47,248 nucleotides of DNA, from positions 1 to 47,248 of the forward strand of contig CAZDRB010000002.1 of NCBI GenBank assembly GCA_964507925.1, written 5' to 3'. Source of the DNA: CAZDRB01 sp964507925 (lineage in GTDB: Bacteria; Patescibacteriota; Microgenomatia; UBA1400; UBA12108). Under the pieces are notes generated by a model, which saw only the letters and a list, made by a program, of their open reading frames with translations, did not search any database and was not told the DNA's origin. Positions 1 to 7,863 of this stretch are shown here, one piece after another (the stretch's first letter is position 1; every line of letters begins with the position of its first letter). Made by a program: the position numbers and the translations under genes.

Positions 1-54
1 TCTATCAAAATCTACCAAGAGAAGAAGTCTGCCCCTAAAACTTATGAAAGATAA
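1..54 (+). CDS. C-terminal tail of an upstream gene (partial)
   Basis: Frame 1 is open from the window edge to a TAA at 52-54 and encodes 17 residues ending KKSAPKTYER. It would overlap the start of the next gene (ATG at 44) by 11 nt, which matches the overlap style of the rest of the locus. The tail is basic and follows an IKIYQ segment. Such an ending resembles the soluble C-terminal tail of the GT-C proteins here (the gene ending at 41295 ends in VDIYENRN), but 17 residues cannot assign a family. Frame 3 also closes, at 36-38, so the frame choice is uncertain. Confidence 0.35.
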   Translation, partial: SIKIYQEKKSAPKTYER

Positions 55-1132
55 ATTAATTATCACCACTACATTTCTCGTTTTCTCGCTCGTCTTTTTT
101 GGTTACTATCTAGTTACCAAACATACCAAGCTCGATATCGTCTACAAAAACTGGGATGGTCCTAGCTACGTTTTGACTGCAATTAGCTTGTATGACCCTC
201 AGGTAGCCTACGCCAACAACTTCATTCAGTCTGGAGATATCCGCCCAGACTGGACTTGGCTGCCGGCCCACTTTCCGGCTTACCCGCTCGCGATTCGCGC
301 TTTCTCATTTATTGGATATTTCCCCAGCATGATCATGGTAAGCGTGATTTTTGCCCTTTTGTCGTACCTCGCGTTTTATCACCTCGCGCGCGAGCTCAAG
401 ATAACAAAGTACCCACTCCTCCTCACGCTCCCAATGATTTTTCTCCCCCCAAGATGGTTCATCGTGAGCCACACCGGGGGATCAGAAACTATGTTTATGT
501 TTTTTATTCTGATGTTCTTACAATACCTCGTCAAAAAAAATCACAACGTGGCGGCTATCTTTCTTGCTCTTGCGCAGCTAACTCGACCCCACGCCGTATT
601 TTTTGGATTAGGCGTAGCTATAATCGCCTTAGTCGAGCTCGTGAAGTCCAAGAATACTCGCGAGATAGTAAGCTCTTACTCAGCGTATCTGCTCGCACCC
701 CTATCAGTCTTCTTGGTTTTTTGCTTCTACAAACTGCAGACCGGCAATTTTTGGGCATTTTTCGAGGCGATCAGTCTGACCAAAAATCTGCAGGCAATTC
801 CCTTTCGAACCTTTAGCTTCCCGGCTGCAAACATCGAGACTTTTTGGCAGGAAATTAACGCCGTTAACTACATTGTTTATCTTGGAGCAGCTCTCACCAT
901 GTTTAGGAAAAATCTCTGGAAGTTCGGCGTCCTCAGCCTTGCCTATTTTGTCCCCCTCATTTTTCTCCAGCACTCCGACATTTCTCGCTACGCGCTACCC
1001 CTGATTCCGTTCGCCTTTATCGCCTACTCCGAAATCATCGAGAAGCGCGAGTTTACTCTCGCAACTATCCTTATGTCTCCAGCTGTCATGCTCTACGCCA
1101 TTAACTTTATGGACCACAACCATGGGGGCTAG
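44..1132 (+). CDS. GT-C-type membrane glycosyltransferase, PIG-V-like
   Basis: This is a 362-residue polytopic membrane protein with about nine to ten hydrophobic segments. A WDG motif (37-39) follows the first membrane span, and HFPAYPL (76-82) and LTRPH (179-183) follow later. This order resembles bacterial PIG-V/GT-C mannosyltransferases, which move a sugar from a polyprenyl-phosphate donor to an acceptor on the outer face of the membrane. Donor and acceptor cannot be read from the sequence. The ATG at 44 sits just before the first membrane span. The gene overlaps the next one by 11 nt (1122-1132), so they are probably co-transcribed. The GT-C fold is fairly safe; the PIG-V affinity is tentative. 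Confidence 0.75.
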   Translation: MKDKLIITTTFLVFSLVFFGYYLVTKHTKLDIVYKNWDGPSYVLTAISLYDPQVAYANNFIQSGDIRPDWTWLPAHFPAYPLAIRAFSFIGYFPSMIMVSVIFALLSYLAFYHLARELKITKYPLLLTLPMIFLPPRWFIVSHTGGSETMFMFFILMFLQYLVKKNHNVAAIFLALAQLTRPHAVFFGLGVAIIALVELVKSKNTREIVSSYSAYLLAPLSVFLVFCFYKLQTGNFWAFFEAISLTKNLQAIPFRTFSFPAANIETFWQEINAVNYIVYLGAALTMFRKNLWKFGVLSLAYFVPLIFLQHSDISRYALPLIPFAFIAYSEIIEKREFTLATILMSPAVMLYAINFMDHNHGG

Positions 1133-3863
1133 ATTCGTCACCTTAATCTTTGCCCTCGCGTTGTCTCTGCGTCTTTACCAGCTTCCTCAGCGCGCGATCT
1201 GGACCGCAGACGAAGAGTATCAGGCCACATATGCCAACACTATTGTTCAGGATTTTCACCCGATCTGGATCGGAGTTTCAGCTGGTGACACAGGGTTTTA
1301 TCTCGGCCCCTACTTTACTTACCTGACTGCATTCTTACTCAAGATTTTTAGTGACCCAGTCGCGCTTAGTTATTTCTCAGCTCTCCTTGGCGCCACAACG
1401 GTCGTCCTAGTCTATTATCTTGGACGCGCGCTTAAAGACCATCAGACCGGTGTGATTGCCAGTATTCTTATGGCCGTCTCGCCCCTCATGATTTACTTTG
1501 ATCAAAGATACTGGAATCCGAGCCCAGTCCCATTTTTGACCGTCCTCTTGGTGCTTTCACTCTTTCATCTCAAAAAGCACCCGTGGAGCCTAGTTCTGGT
1601 CGCATTTTGCCTAGGAGCAATCTGGAATGTTCACCTCTCACTCGTCCCTCTTTATCTGCCCGCTATCTGGTATACATATCAAGCACGAAAAAGTATTCGG
1701 ATCAACACCTGGGTGATAAGTGTCCTTACTTTTGGAGCACTCATTCTCCCGCTCGTTATTTTTGATTATCACAAAAATTTTAGCAATCTCTTAACTCCAT
1801 ATCGCTTACTTACAGACAAACGTCCTCGCTCGGATGATGATCGACTCTACGCCCTAGGGAGCACAGCTATCCGCTTTGTGGCGCTTAACCCTGGTAACAC
1901 CAACGACGGCGAGGTAAGAAATAGTTGTGATGAGATCGCAACCAAAGTTAATCCAGTCATCGCCTACATCACCTCATTTTTAATCCTCGCATTTCTTGCC
2001 TTTCCCACTACCTACAAAAACAAAAAAACTAGAGTCCTAGCGCACTCGCTACTCGCGCTCGTTTTAGGGTTCTTACTGTACCCAGGTCCTGTCTCGTCTT
2101 ACTACGCCCTTGTGATCATTATCCCGCGCTTTTATCAACTAGGCGAAACTCCTCACGGTCTGCACATCGACGAAGTGAGTTTTGCCGCCGACGCCAAATC
2201 CCTCGCCGAAACCGGTAAGGACACGTGGGGTGTTACCTTGCCCCGGGTCTTTAAGGCCTTTGGTGAGTACAAAGCACCAGGTCTGACCTACAGCATGGCT
2301 TTTTGGGCCAAGGTAACGGGGACCATGAACAACTATATTGCCCGCCTGCCTTCTGCTATCGCCGGGCTTACTCTAATTTTGATGCTGGTCCTCACCCTCA
2401 AAACTATAGTCCCAAAAGCTCCCCCCATGCTCCTCGCCACCGTCGCCCTGATCCTGGCCTATAGCCCCTGGCATTTTGATATGTCTCGCATTTTTTACGA
2501 AGCCTTTAGCGCTACTGCCTGGATTTCAATCTCTCTGTATTTTGCAACCAGACTGTTGGTACCATCAGCTAAGCGCTCCAAATATGACTGGCTACTCATG
2601 CTCGCCACCGCCTCGATCGCCGGCTACTACTACGCCTCACTCCGCTACGTCATCATCGCTTATGTCGTTCTAGTCTCTTTTCTCCTGGAGCACAAGGTGA
2701 GCGCCGCAGTTAAAAAAAGTCTCCTGGCCTTGTTCTTTGTGGCGGTGGTTGGGTTTGGCTGGGTCGGGGATCTGTTTTCTGATGTTGGCCTAAACCGGCT
2801 CTATTATTATCAACAAAAAGCCAGTTTTGGGAGTGCTCTCGAGATCGATGAGAAGCGCCAGTTCTGCTACCTCGCCCTGGATCGTAACACCGACACCTCC
2901 AAAGGCTGCTATGTCCTCTGGAACAAGCCTGTTTCGCGTTTGACTGGGGCGATAACCACGGTCCTCACTTATCTGGGAACCAACTTTTTGTTTGTCAAAG
3001 GGGTGAGTGAGTATGGTTTTGATAGTGAGTATGGGGCCTACCTCCCGCCCCTCATTCTCTTCTACTTAATCGGCCTATACTACGCACTAACCAGTCTAGT
3101 TAGATTTGTCACCGCAACCTTTACTGCTAACATTCACCGATTAAGTAGCATTGACAAAGTCTTTACTCTCTACCTCAGTTTGGCTCTCCTCTCACTCGTT
3201 CCAGCCGCCATTGCCTTAAACCTTAATATGCGCATGGCAATGGTCAGCTTATACGTAATCGCGATTCTGATTGGGTATGGTCTGTATCAATTTTGCGTGT
3301 ACCTAGGTGCCACCTTCAAGCCAGTCATCCAATTTCTGATTTACTTGGCAGTCGGTGGCCTCTTCCTTTTCTACGCCTTGCAGTCGAGTATTCACTATTG
3401 GTTTGTCTTTACAAAAAGCAACGATCTCCAGTGGACTTCTGACGCAGGGCCTATCTTTAACTATGTCAAAAGTATCTCTGGCAACTACGACCGGATCATT
3501 GATACGGAGCTCCACGGCCCCCTCGCCCCCTACTTTTATGGGGATATCACAACCGACCAGGTCCATCAGGGAGAATATAGTCCTCCCGATGCAATCGGCT
3601 TTACCTACCTGATCAAGGCGGGTAAGTACGAGCTCAACCACATTAATATTAAAGACTTAGCCTGTGAGGTCGTGAGTAAGAATGATAAAAGAAGAACTCT
3701 TGTTATCAGCAATCCTTATCCCGAATTAGTTTCAATGCGCAAATACGAGTCGCGGTCGTGGAACGGCGCCTTACTCCTGCACGAAGTTTATGACTTAGCC
3801 GAAGTTATCGCTTATATGCAGCGCTCCGAGCCTAACTTTATGACCCGTTGCGCTCCCAAATAA
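1122..3863 (+). CDS. Tandem fusion of two GT-C (PMT_2/ArnT-like) transferases
   Basis: This 913-residue protein contains two GT-C units end to end. Unit one begins with a membrane span followed by the acidic TADEEYQ motif (28-34; D30, E31), typical of the first external loop of PMT_2/GT39 enzymes, and runs to a loop ending YYALVIIIP near 335. Without a linker the chain continues as RFYQLGETPHGLHIDE (336-351), which is what normally follows the first membrane span of a second such enzyme. D350/E351 are its acidic pair and KAPGLTY (384-390) its second motif. A soluble domain of about 150 residues ends the protein. Family members are usually 450-600 residues with one unit. Unit one lacks its last spans and C-terminal domain, and unit two lacks its first span. 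The junction at about nt 2124-2127 may be a real gene fusion by deletion or an assembly join. Confidence 0.8.
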   Translation: MGARFVTLIFALALSLRLYQLPQRAIWTADEEYQATYANTIVQDFHPIWIGVSAGDTGFYLGPYFTYLTAFLLKIFSDPVALSYFSALLGATTVVLVYYLGRALKDHQTGVIASILMAVSPLMIYFDQRYWNPSPVPFLTVLLVLSLFHLKKHPWSLVLVAFCLGAIWNVHLSLVPLYLPAIWYTYQARKSIRINTWVISVLTFGALILPLVIFDYHKNFSNLLTPYRLLTDKRPRSDDDRLYALGSTAIRFVALNPGNTNDGEVRNSCDEIATKVNPVIAYITSFLILAFLAFPTTYKNKKTRVLAHSLLALVLGFLLYPGPVSSYYALVIIIPRFYQLGETPHGLHIDEVSFAADAKSLAETGKDTWGVTLPRVFKAFGEYKAPGLTYSMAFWAKVTGTMNNYIARLPSAIAGLTLILMLVLTLKTIVPKAPPMLLATVALILAYSPWHFDMSRIFYEAFSATAWISISLYFATRLLVPSAKRSKYDWLLMLATASIAGYYYASLRYVIIAYVVLVSFLLEHKVSAAVKKSLLALFFVAVVGFGWVGDLFSDVGLNRLYYYQQKASFGSALEIDEKRQFCYLALDRNTDTSKGCYVLWNKPVSRLTGAITTVLTYLGTNFLFVKGVSEYGFDSEYGAYLPPLILFYLIGLYYALTSLVRFVTATFTANIHRLSSIDKVFTLYLSLALLSLVPAAIALNLNMRMAMVSLYVIAILIGYGLYQFCVYLGATFKPVIQFLIYLAVGGLFLFYALQSSIHYWFVFTKSNDLQWTSDAGPIFNYVKSISGNYDRIIDTELHGPLAPYFYGDITTDQVHQGEYSPPDAIGFTYLIKAGKYELNHINIKDLACEVVSKNDKRRTLVISNPYPELVSMRKYESRSWNGALLLHEVYDLAEVIAYMQRSEPNFMTRCAPK

Positions 3864-3867
3864 ACCT

Positions 3868-5499
3868 ATGACCAAATCGATCAAATTATTCCTCATCTTA
3901 GTCCTCACTGTCGCCGCCCTGCTCAGGTTCCCTGGCCTCAACCACCACATGGATACCCTCTACGGGGACGAAGTTGCCCTCGGTTACAACGCCTACGCGA
4001 TCAAAGAGACCCTGCGCGACGAGTTTGGTCGTTTTCTCCCGCTCCAGTTTGAGTCCTGGGGAGACCAAAAGAACCCCGTCTACATCTATCTCACCGCTCT
4101 GGTACAACTAGTGACAGGTCCCACTATGGCCAGCGTGCGCCTCCCTTCCGCCCTCGCTGGCGTCCTGGCTGTCTACCTAACTTATCGTTTGGTTATACTG
4201 CTTAAGCTCGGTAGTCATGTCGCCCTCGCTTCCGCTCTCCTGCTCGCCCTCACTCCCTGGCATATTCATATTAGTCGGGGTGGTTACGAAGCCAATGTCG
4301 CCCTCACCCTCGGCCTTGCCAGCGTAGTTTTGCTGCTATCTCGTCGCTACACTCTCTCTGTTCTCCTGCTCGCCCTCTCGGCCTACACCTACTACACCAC
4401 CAAGCTGTTTGCCCCGATCCTCTTACTCATTACCTGGGTTTACCTGATCGATTGGTCCAAGTATAAAAGTAGTCTCAGAGATTTTGCCAAGTACTGGCTC
4501 CTCGCCTTTGTACTAGCGATCCCCATTATTTACCTTGCCCTTTTTGAGGCTGGTCAGGTTCGTTTTCAGAGTATTAATATTTTTGTGGACAAAACCGTTA
4601 CCCCGAGGGTCGAGCGGGCCCGCAATTTCTTTGATAACCCAGATAGCTTGCTGGCCAAACTGAGCGAAAACCGCTACATCTATCATCTCAGCGATTTTGC
4701 TATGTACTACCTGGAGAACTTCTCCGGACAGTTCCTGTTTGTGGGCGGGGATAGCAACGTTCGCTACGGCCTTGCCGGTCACGGCATGCTCTATATGCTC
4801 GATGCTCCTCTCATTATCCTGGGCCTGATCATGCTCTATCACAAAAACCGGCGTGTCTGGTATTTTCTTGTCGCTTGGCTCTTGCTGGCCCCACTCCCCA
4901 CGGCTCTCGTCGGCCGGGCCTACGGCCTGCGTAGCCTCGCTATGCTCCCAATCCCCCAGATCTTGGCTGCTTACACCCTATATACTTGGTATCTCTCAAC
5001 TAAAAAATCAAGAATAATTGCAGCTACCTATATACTATTTACTATTTGCTATATACTTGGCGTTTCCAACTGGCTCCACCGCTACTATTACCAATATCCC
5101 TCCTACGGTCGCTACTGGTACGACGCTCCGATGCAGGATGCAATCACTTACACCAAAGCGCGGGAATCCAAGTACGATCAGATCATCATTAGTCAGAGTT
5201 ATGGCGAAGTCTCGATGTACTATGCCTACCTCAACCAGATTCACCCCGATGTTTATCGGGAGGCCAAGGCTAATCGGGTCATGGTCGATGGTGTCCCCAT
5301 GATCAAAATTGGCAAATATTACTTTGGGGATATCAGACCCAAAGGGCCAATCGAAAAGATGGATATTCCCTACAACACCCTCATTCTGGTCCAACCCTAC
5401 TTTGAATACGGTGAAGAAGCGATCCTCGCCAGGGACGATGGTCGTCCGATCTACCGTGTTTTCGAGTTCCCGACCGTCCACATGAAATCAAAAAAATAA
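3868..5499 (+). CDS. GT-C membrane glycosyltransferase, PMT_2/ArnT-like
   Basis: The 543-residue protein has one N-terminal span, an acidic LYGDE motif (31-35; D34, E35), then WGDQKNPVYIY (64-74), matching the external-loop motifs of PMT_2/GT39 transferases. About ten more spans follow, with a soluble C-terminal domain from about residue 400. Such enzymes add a sugar from a polyprenyl-phosphate donor outside the membrane. It is related to the second half of the preceding fused gene (both have a WHxxxSR-type segment after the third or fourth span). It lies 4 nt after that gene and 32 nt before a polyprenyl-phosphate-sugar-synthase-like GT2, a plausible donor-making partner. An AT-rich patch (4981-5050) lies inside a membrane segment. 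Confidence 0.85.
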   Translation: MTKSIKLFLILVLTVAALLRFPGLNHHMDTLYGDEVALGYNAYAIKETLRDEFGRFLPLQFESWGDQKNPVYIYLTALVQLVTGPTMASVRLPSALAGVLAVYLTYRLVILLKLGSHVALASALLLALTPWHIHISRGGYEANVALTLGLASVVLLLSRRYTLSVLLLALSAYTYYTTKLFAPILLLITWVYLIDWSKYKSSLRDFAKYWLLAFVLAIPIIYLALFEAGQVRFQSINIFVDKTVTPRVERARNFFDNPDSLLAKLSENRYIYHLSDFAMYYLENFSGQFLFVGGDSNVRYGLAGHGMLYMLDAPLIILGLIMLYHKNRRVWYFLVAWLLLAPLPTALVGRAYGLRSLAMLPIPQILAAYTLYTWYLSTKKSRIIAATYILFTICYILGVSNWLHRYYYQYPSYGRYWYDAPMQDAITYTKARESKYDQIIISQSYGEVSMYYAYLNQIHPDVYREAKANRVMVDGVPMIKIGKYYFGDIRPKGPIEKMDIPYNTLILVQPYFEYGEEAILARDDGRPIYRVFEFPTVHMKSKK

Positions 5500-5531
5500 G
5501 ACTTTATGAGCTTTATAAACTTTATAACTTT

Positions 5532-6191
5532 ATGAACTCAATATACGTTATAGTCCCGGCCTACAACGAATCCCGTTACCTCGCCCGCTTTTTAGCCAAG
5601 CTCACCAAACTAACTCACAACATCGTCGTCATCGACGATGGGAGTCGCGATGACACTACCGCTATCGCCAAAGACTACGGCGTTACTACCCTGACTCACA
5701 TGACCAATCTCGGTAAGGGCGCGGCCCTAAAAACGGGGTGCGAGTATGCCTTTACCAAGCTAGGAGCCGACGCCGTGATTATCATGGACGGCGATGACCA
5801 GCATGACCCCGCAGACCTCCCCAAATTCAAAACTACTCTCAAAAATGGGGCCGAGATTGTACTGGGCGTCAGAGCCCTAGACAGCAATATGCCGCTCTCT
5901 CGGCTCCTGGGCAACAAACTAATGTCTGTCCTAGTAAACGTCCTATTTGGTCGCTACATTGCGGACATCCCCAGTGGCTTCAAAGCCATGACCAAAAAGG
6001 CCTATCGCCAACTACAGTGGTACAGTAGTGGCTACGAAGTTGAGGCCGAGCTCGCAGTCCGCATCGCCAAAAGCAAGCTAAAATATGTCGAAGTCCCGAT
6101 TTCAACCATTTATCATGACAAAGAGTATGGCTTTAACCTCCTCGACGCTTTCCGTATTATAATTAAGATACCTTATTGGATCTGGAGTTAG
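5532..6191 (+). CDS. GT2 polyprenyl-phosphate sugar synthase (DPM1-like)
   Basis: This 219-residue GT-A enzyme starts with VPAYNE (8-13), then has DDGSRDDT (35-42) for nucleotide binding and MDGDDQHDP (85-93) for metal binding and catalysis. This is the dolichol-phosphate mannosyltransferase subgroup of GT2, which loads a hexose from GDP- or UDP-sugar onto polyprenyl phosphate at the inner membrane face. Like DPM1 it has no C-terminal membrane spans. A DUF2304 membrane protein follows after 3 nt, as it also does at the paralogous pair 16826-17857, so DUF2304 may be its anchor. Family assignment is strong; sugar identity is unknown. There is no Shine-Dalgarno; four CTTTAT repeats precede the ATG. 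Confidence 0.9.
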   Translation: MNSIYVIVPAYNESRYLARFLAKLTKLTHNIVVIDDGSRDDTTAIAKDYGVTTLTHMTNLGKGAALKTGCEYAFTKLGADAVIIMDGDDQHDPADLPKFKTTLKNGAEIVLGVRALDSNMPLSRLLGNKLMSVLVNVLFGRYIADIPSGFKAMTKKAYRQLQWYSSGYEVEAELAVRIAKSKLKYVEVPISTIYHDKEYGFNLLDAFRIIIKIPYWIWS

Positions 6192-6194
6192 ACT

Positions 6195-6515
6195 ATGCAA
6201 GGAATACAAATAGCCTCTCTTATTTTTATTTTTATCATGCTCTACGTTGTTCGCATCCATTACAAAAAAAGCGAACTACCTAGGGCCGAAGCAATTTTTT
6301 GGTCATTAATTCTCCTCGTTCTTGGGACTTTGGTCGTGGTAGAGGATAGCGCCAACTTCATTCGAAACCTCTTTCAGGTATCTCGCCTTTTAGACGTTGT
6401 CATGATCGTTGCCTTTATGGGTACCTTCATTTTCTTAATCGAGAATCGGATTCAGATCAGTAAGCTCCGCTCCAAACTAGAAAAACTAACACGCGAGAAG
6501 GCCATGGAGCAATAG
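6195..6515 (+). CDS. DUF2304 small membrane protein
   Basis: The 106-residue protein has three predicted spans (about 4-22, 33-52 and 66-84) and a charged, probably coiled-coil tail (86-106). Size, topology and position directly behind a DPM1-like GT2 match DUF2304. The function is not established. I infer an anchoring or stabilising role comparable to DPM2/DPM3, because the same GT2-DUF2304 order recurs at 16826-17857. The gene ends a run of genes from the left window edge; after it come 92 nt of non-coding DNA holding the AbiE promoter. Confidence 0.8.
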   Translation: MQGIQIASLIFIFIMLYVVRIHYKKSELPRAEAIFWSLILLVLGTLVVVEDSANFIRNLFQVSRLLDVVMIVAFMGTFIFLIENRIQISKLRSKLEKLTREKAMEQ

Positions 6516-6526
6516 AATTTGATCCT

Positions 6527-6562
6527 GTCAAAACTTGACGATTACGATAAATATCGTAAAAT
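6527..6562 (+). promoter_or_regulatory. Promoter of abiEi with two inverted-repeat operators
   Basis: A TTGACG -35 box (6535-6540) and a TAAAAT -10 box (6557-6562) are separated by 16 bp. A perfect inverted repeat TTACGATA-AA-TATCGTAA (6542-6559) fills the spacer and enters the -10. A second inverted repeat, GTCAA-AAC-TTGAC (6527-6539), covers the -35. AbiEi antitoxins are known to repress their own operon by binding inverted repeats at the promoter, so these are strong operator candidates. A TATAAT at 6575-6580 is an alternative -10; its -35 region would also be covered by the operator. Confidence 0.75.
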
Positions 6563-6607
6563 GGAACTAATAATTATAATAATTTGAATTAATAGTTCAC
6601 AAACCAT

Positions 6608-7168
6608 ATGAATATACTGGATCTATATCAAACCAAACAATCAGTCTACACTAGCCAAGAGCTATCTCAACTATTCCCGGACGACTCACCTCAAAAACTA
6701 AATAGTGCTCTGCATTATGCCGTCAAAACAGGCAAGTTAAAGCGCCTAAGACGGGGTATATATGTTAAAAACGACTACTCTGTTATAGAGTTGGCCAACT
6801 GTCTCTATATCCCAAGCTACGTCAGTCTCGAAACAGTTCTCCGTGCAAACGGGATCATTTTCCAGGCTGATACTAGTATTCAATCTGTCTCCTATCTTTC
6901 TAGGGAAGTCTTGGTTGATCAAACCAAATTAATCTATCGTAAATTAAAGTATCAGGTTTTGACCAACCCCCTTGGCTTAGTGGTTAATGGTCGTGAAGCT
7001 ATGGCAACTCCAGAGCGAGCACTTCTTGATTCCTTAATAGTCTTCAAAGACTATCACTTTGACAATCTATCGGGAGTCAACTGGGACCTTGTCGAGACCC
7101 TCCTTCCGATCTATCAGAGCAAAATCCTGATCGCCAAAGTATCCAAACTACGTAAGGGGATAAAGTAA
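6608..7168 (+). CDS. abiEi: AbiEi-type antitoxin / transcriptional repressor
   Basis: The 186-residue protein begins with a winged helix (about 10-53), ending in the wing LKRLRRGIYV (44-53) that is typical of AbiEi antitoxins. The remainder is an AbiEi-like C-terminal domain with a TPERALLDSL segment near 138-147. In characterised type IV systems the protein counteracts the AbiEii nucleotidyltransferase without direct binding and represses the operon. The toxin gene follows with a 1-nt overlap. The promoter carries two inverted repeats (6527-6559). The ATG at 6608 has no Shine-Dalgarno but a leader of about 40 nt, unlike the leaderless genes of this window. The family call is confident; activity here is untested. 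Confidence 0.88.
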   Translation: MNILDLYQTKQSVYTSQELSQLFPDDSPQKLNSALHYAVKTGKLKRLRRGIYVKNDYSVIELANCLYIPSYVSLETVLRANGIIFQADTSIQSVSYLSREVLVDQTKLIYRKLKYQVLTNPLGLVVNGREAMATPERALLDSLIVFKDYHFDNLSGVNWDLVETLLPIYQSKILIAKVSKLRKGIK

Positions 7169-7863
7169 TGAATCAAGACTACAATATCCACAAAGAGATC
7201 CTAGTTCGCATTCTTAAAGATATTTATACCGATCCAGTTCTCGGCAAAGCATTGGGTTTTAAGGGTGGAACAGCCGCCTACCTGTGCTACGGCCTCCCAC
7301 GTTCCTCAGTCGACCTAGACTTTGACCTTCTAAAAACAGAGAGTCAAACCCAGGTCTGGGTTAAGTTGGGCGACATCATCAAAAATTACGGGGTTATCAT
7401 TGACTCACACCAAAAATCTCAAACATTACTGTACGTCATTCAATACAAAAAAGAATCCTGGCATATCAAAGTAGAGGTATCACTTAGGACAACTCTCGCC
7501 AACTATCTGCCATTCTCATACCTTGGTATTCCATTAATAATCGTTGATAAACCCGGGATGTTGTCAGGCAAGCTGGCTGCCCTAATCGGTCGGCCTAGTC
7601 TCGCTTCCCGAGACCTCTTTGATGTCTGGTATTTTCTCTCCAACAACTGGGTTGCTGACGAGACACTTCTACAGGATCTAACAGGTCAGTCACAGCGTGA
7701 AGTCTATGAGCAGGCAGTCAAAAAAGTCTCTTCAATTCCAGATAATCAGCTACTGCAAGGGATGGGTGAACTCTTAACTCATCAACAAAAAGACTGGGTC
7801 AAAAACAAGCTAAAGTCAGAGCTACTATTTTTATTAAATCTTAAGCTATCTCACAATGAATAA
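7168..7863 (+). CDS. abiEii: AbiEii-type nucleotidyltransferase toxin
   Basis: The 231-residue protein has the DNA-polymerase-beta-type nucleotidyltransferase signature FKGGTAAY (31-38) followed by RSSVDLDFD (45-53), with D49 and D51 as likely metal ligands. SGKLAALIGR (133-142; K135) and RDLFDVWYFL (148-157) are the downstream AbiEii/AbiGii motifs. Members of this family block growth by transferring nucleotides, for example to tRNA 3' ends; the target here is unknown. All core motifs are intact and there is no frameshift. The gene overlaps abiEi by 1 nt and the following glycosyltransferase by 8 nt, so the toxin is translationally and probably transcriptionally joined to the glycan genes. 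Confidence 0.88.
   Translation: MNQDYNIHKEILVRILKDIYTDPVLGKALGFKGGTAAYLCYGLPRSSVDLDFDLLKTESQTQVWVKLGDIIKNYGVIIDSHQKSQTLLYVIQYKKESWHIKVEVSLRTTLANYLPFSYLGIPLIIVDKPGMLSGKLAALIGRPSLASRDLFDVWYFLSNNWVADETLLQDLTGQSQREVYEQAVKKVSSIPDNQLLQGMGELLTHQQKDWVKNKLKSELLFLLNLKLSHNE

Noticed and set aside
256..816. 186-codon plus-strand frame inside the first gene
   Set aside because: It overlaps a gene with membrane spans and GT-C motifs in another frame and has low-complexity, arginine/serine-rich sequence typical of a frame shadow.
4978..5060. CTATATACTTGG copies as attachment sites of a mobile element
   Set aside because: The 59 bp between them are in-frame coding sequence of a membrane segment with no mobility gene; kept only as a compositional finding.
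5035..5481. 148-codon minus-strand open frame opposite the GT-C gene
   Set aside because: It is the antisense shadow of a gene with clear GT-C motifs; it lacks a recognisable domain, ribosome site or neighbour spacing. The same applies to the other antisense frames over 100 codons, for example 42624-42977, 3303-3641 and 4513-4842.
5502..5533. CTTTAT repeats as a CRISPR array
   Set aside because: Units are 6 bp with 2-3-bp spacers, far from CRISPR dimensions, and no cas gene is present.
6608..7863. AbiE pair as part of a mobile defence island
   Set aside because: No integrase, transposase or other defence genes flank it, and its composition is not clearly different from its neighbours; it is embedded in glycan genes.
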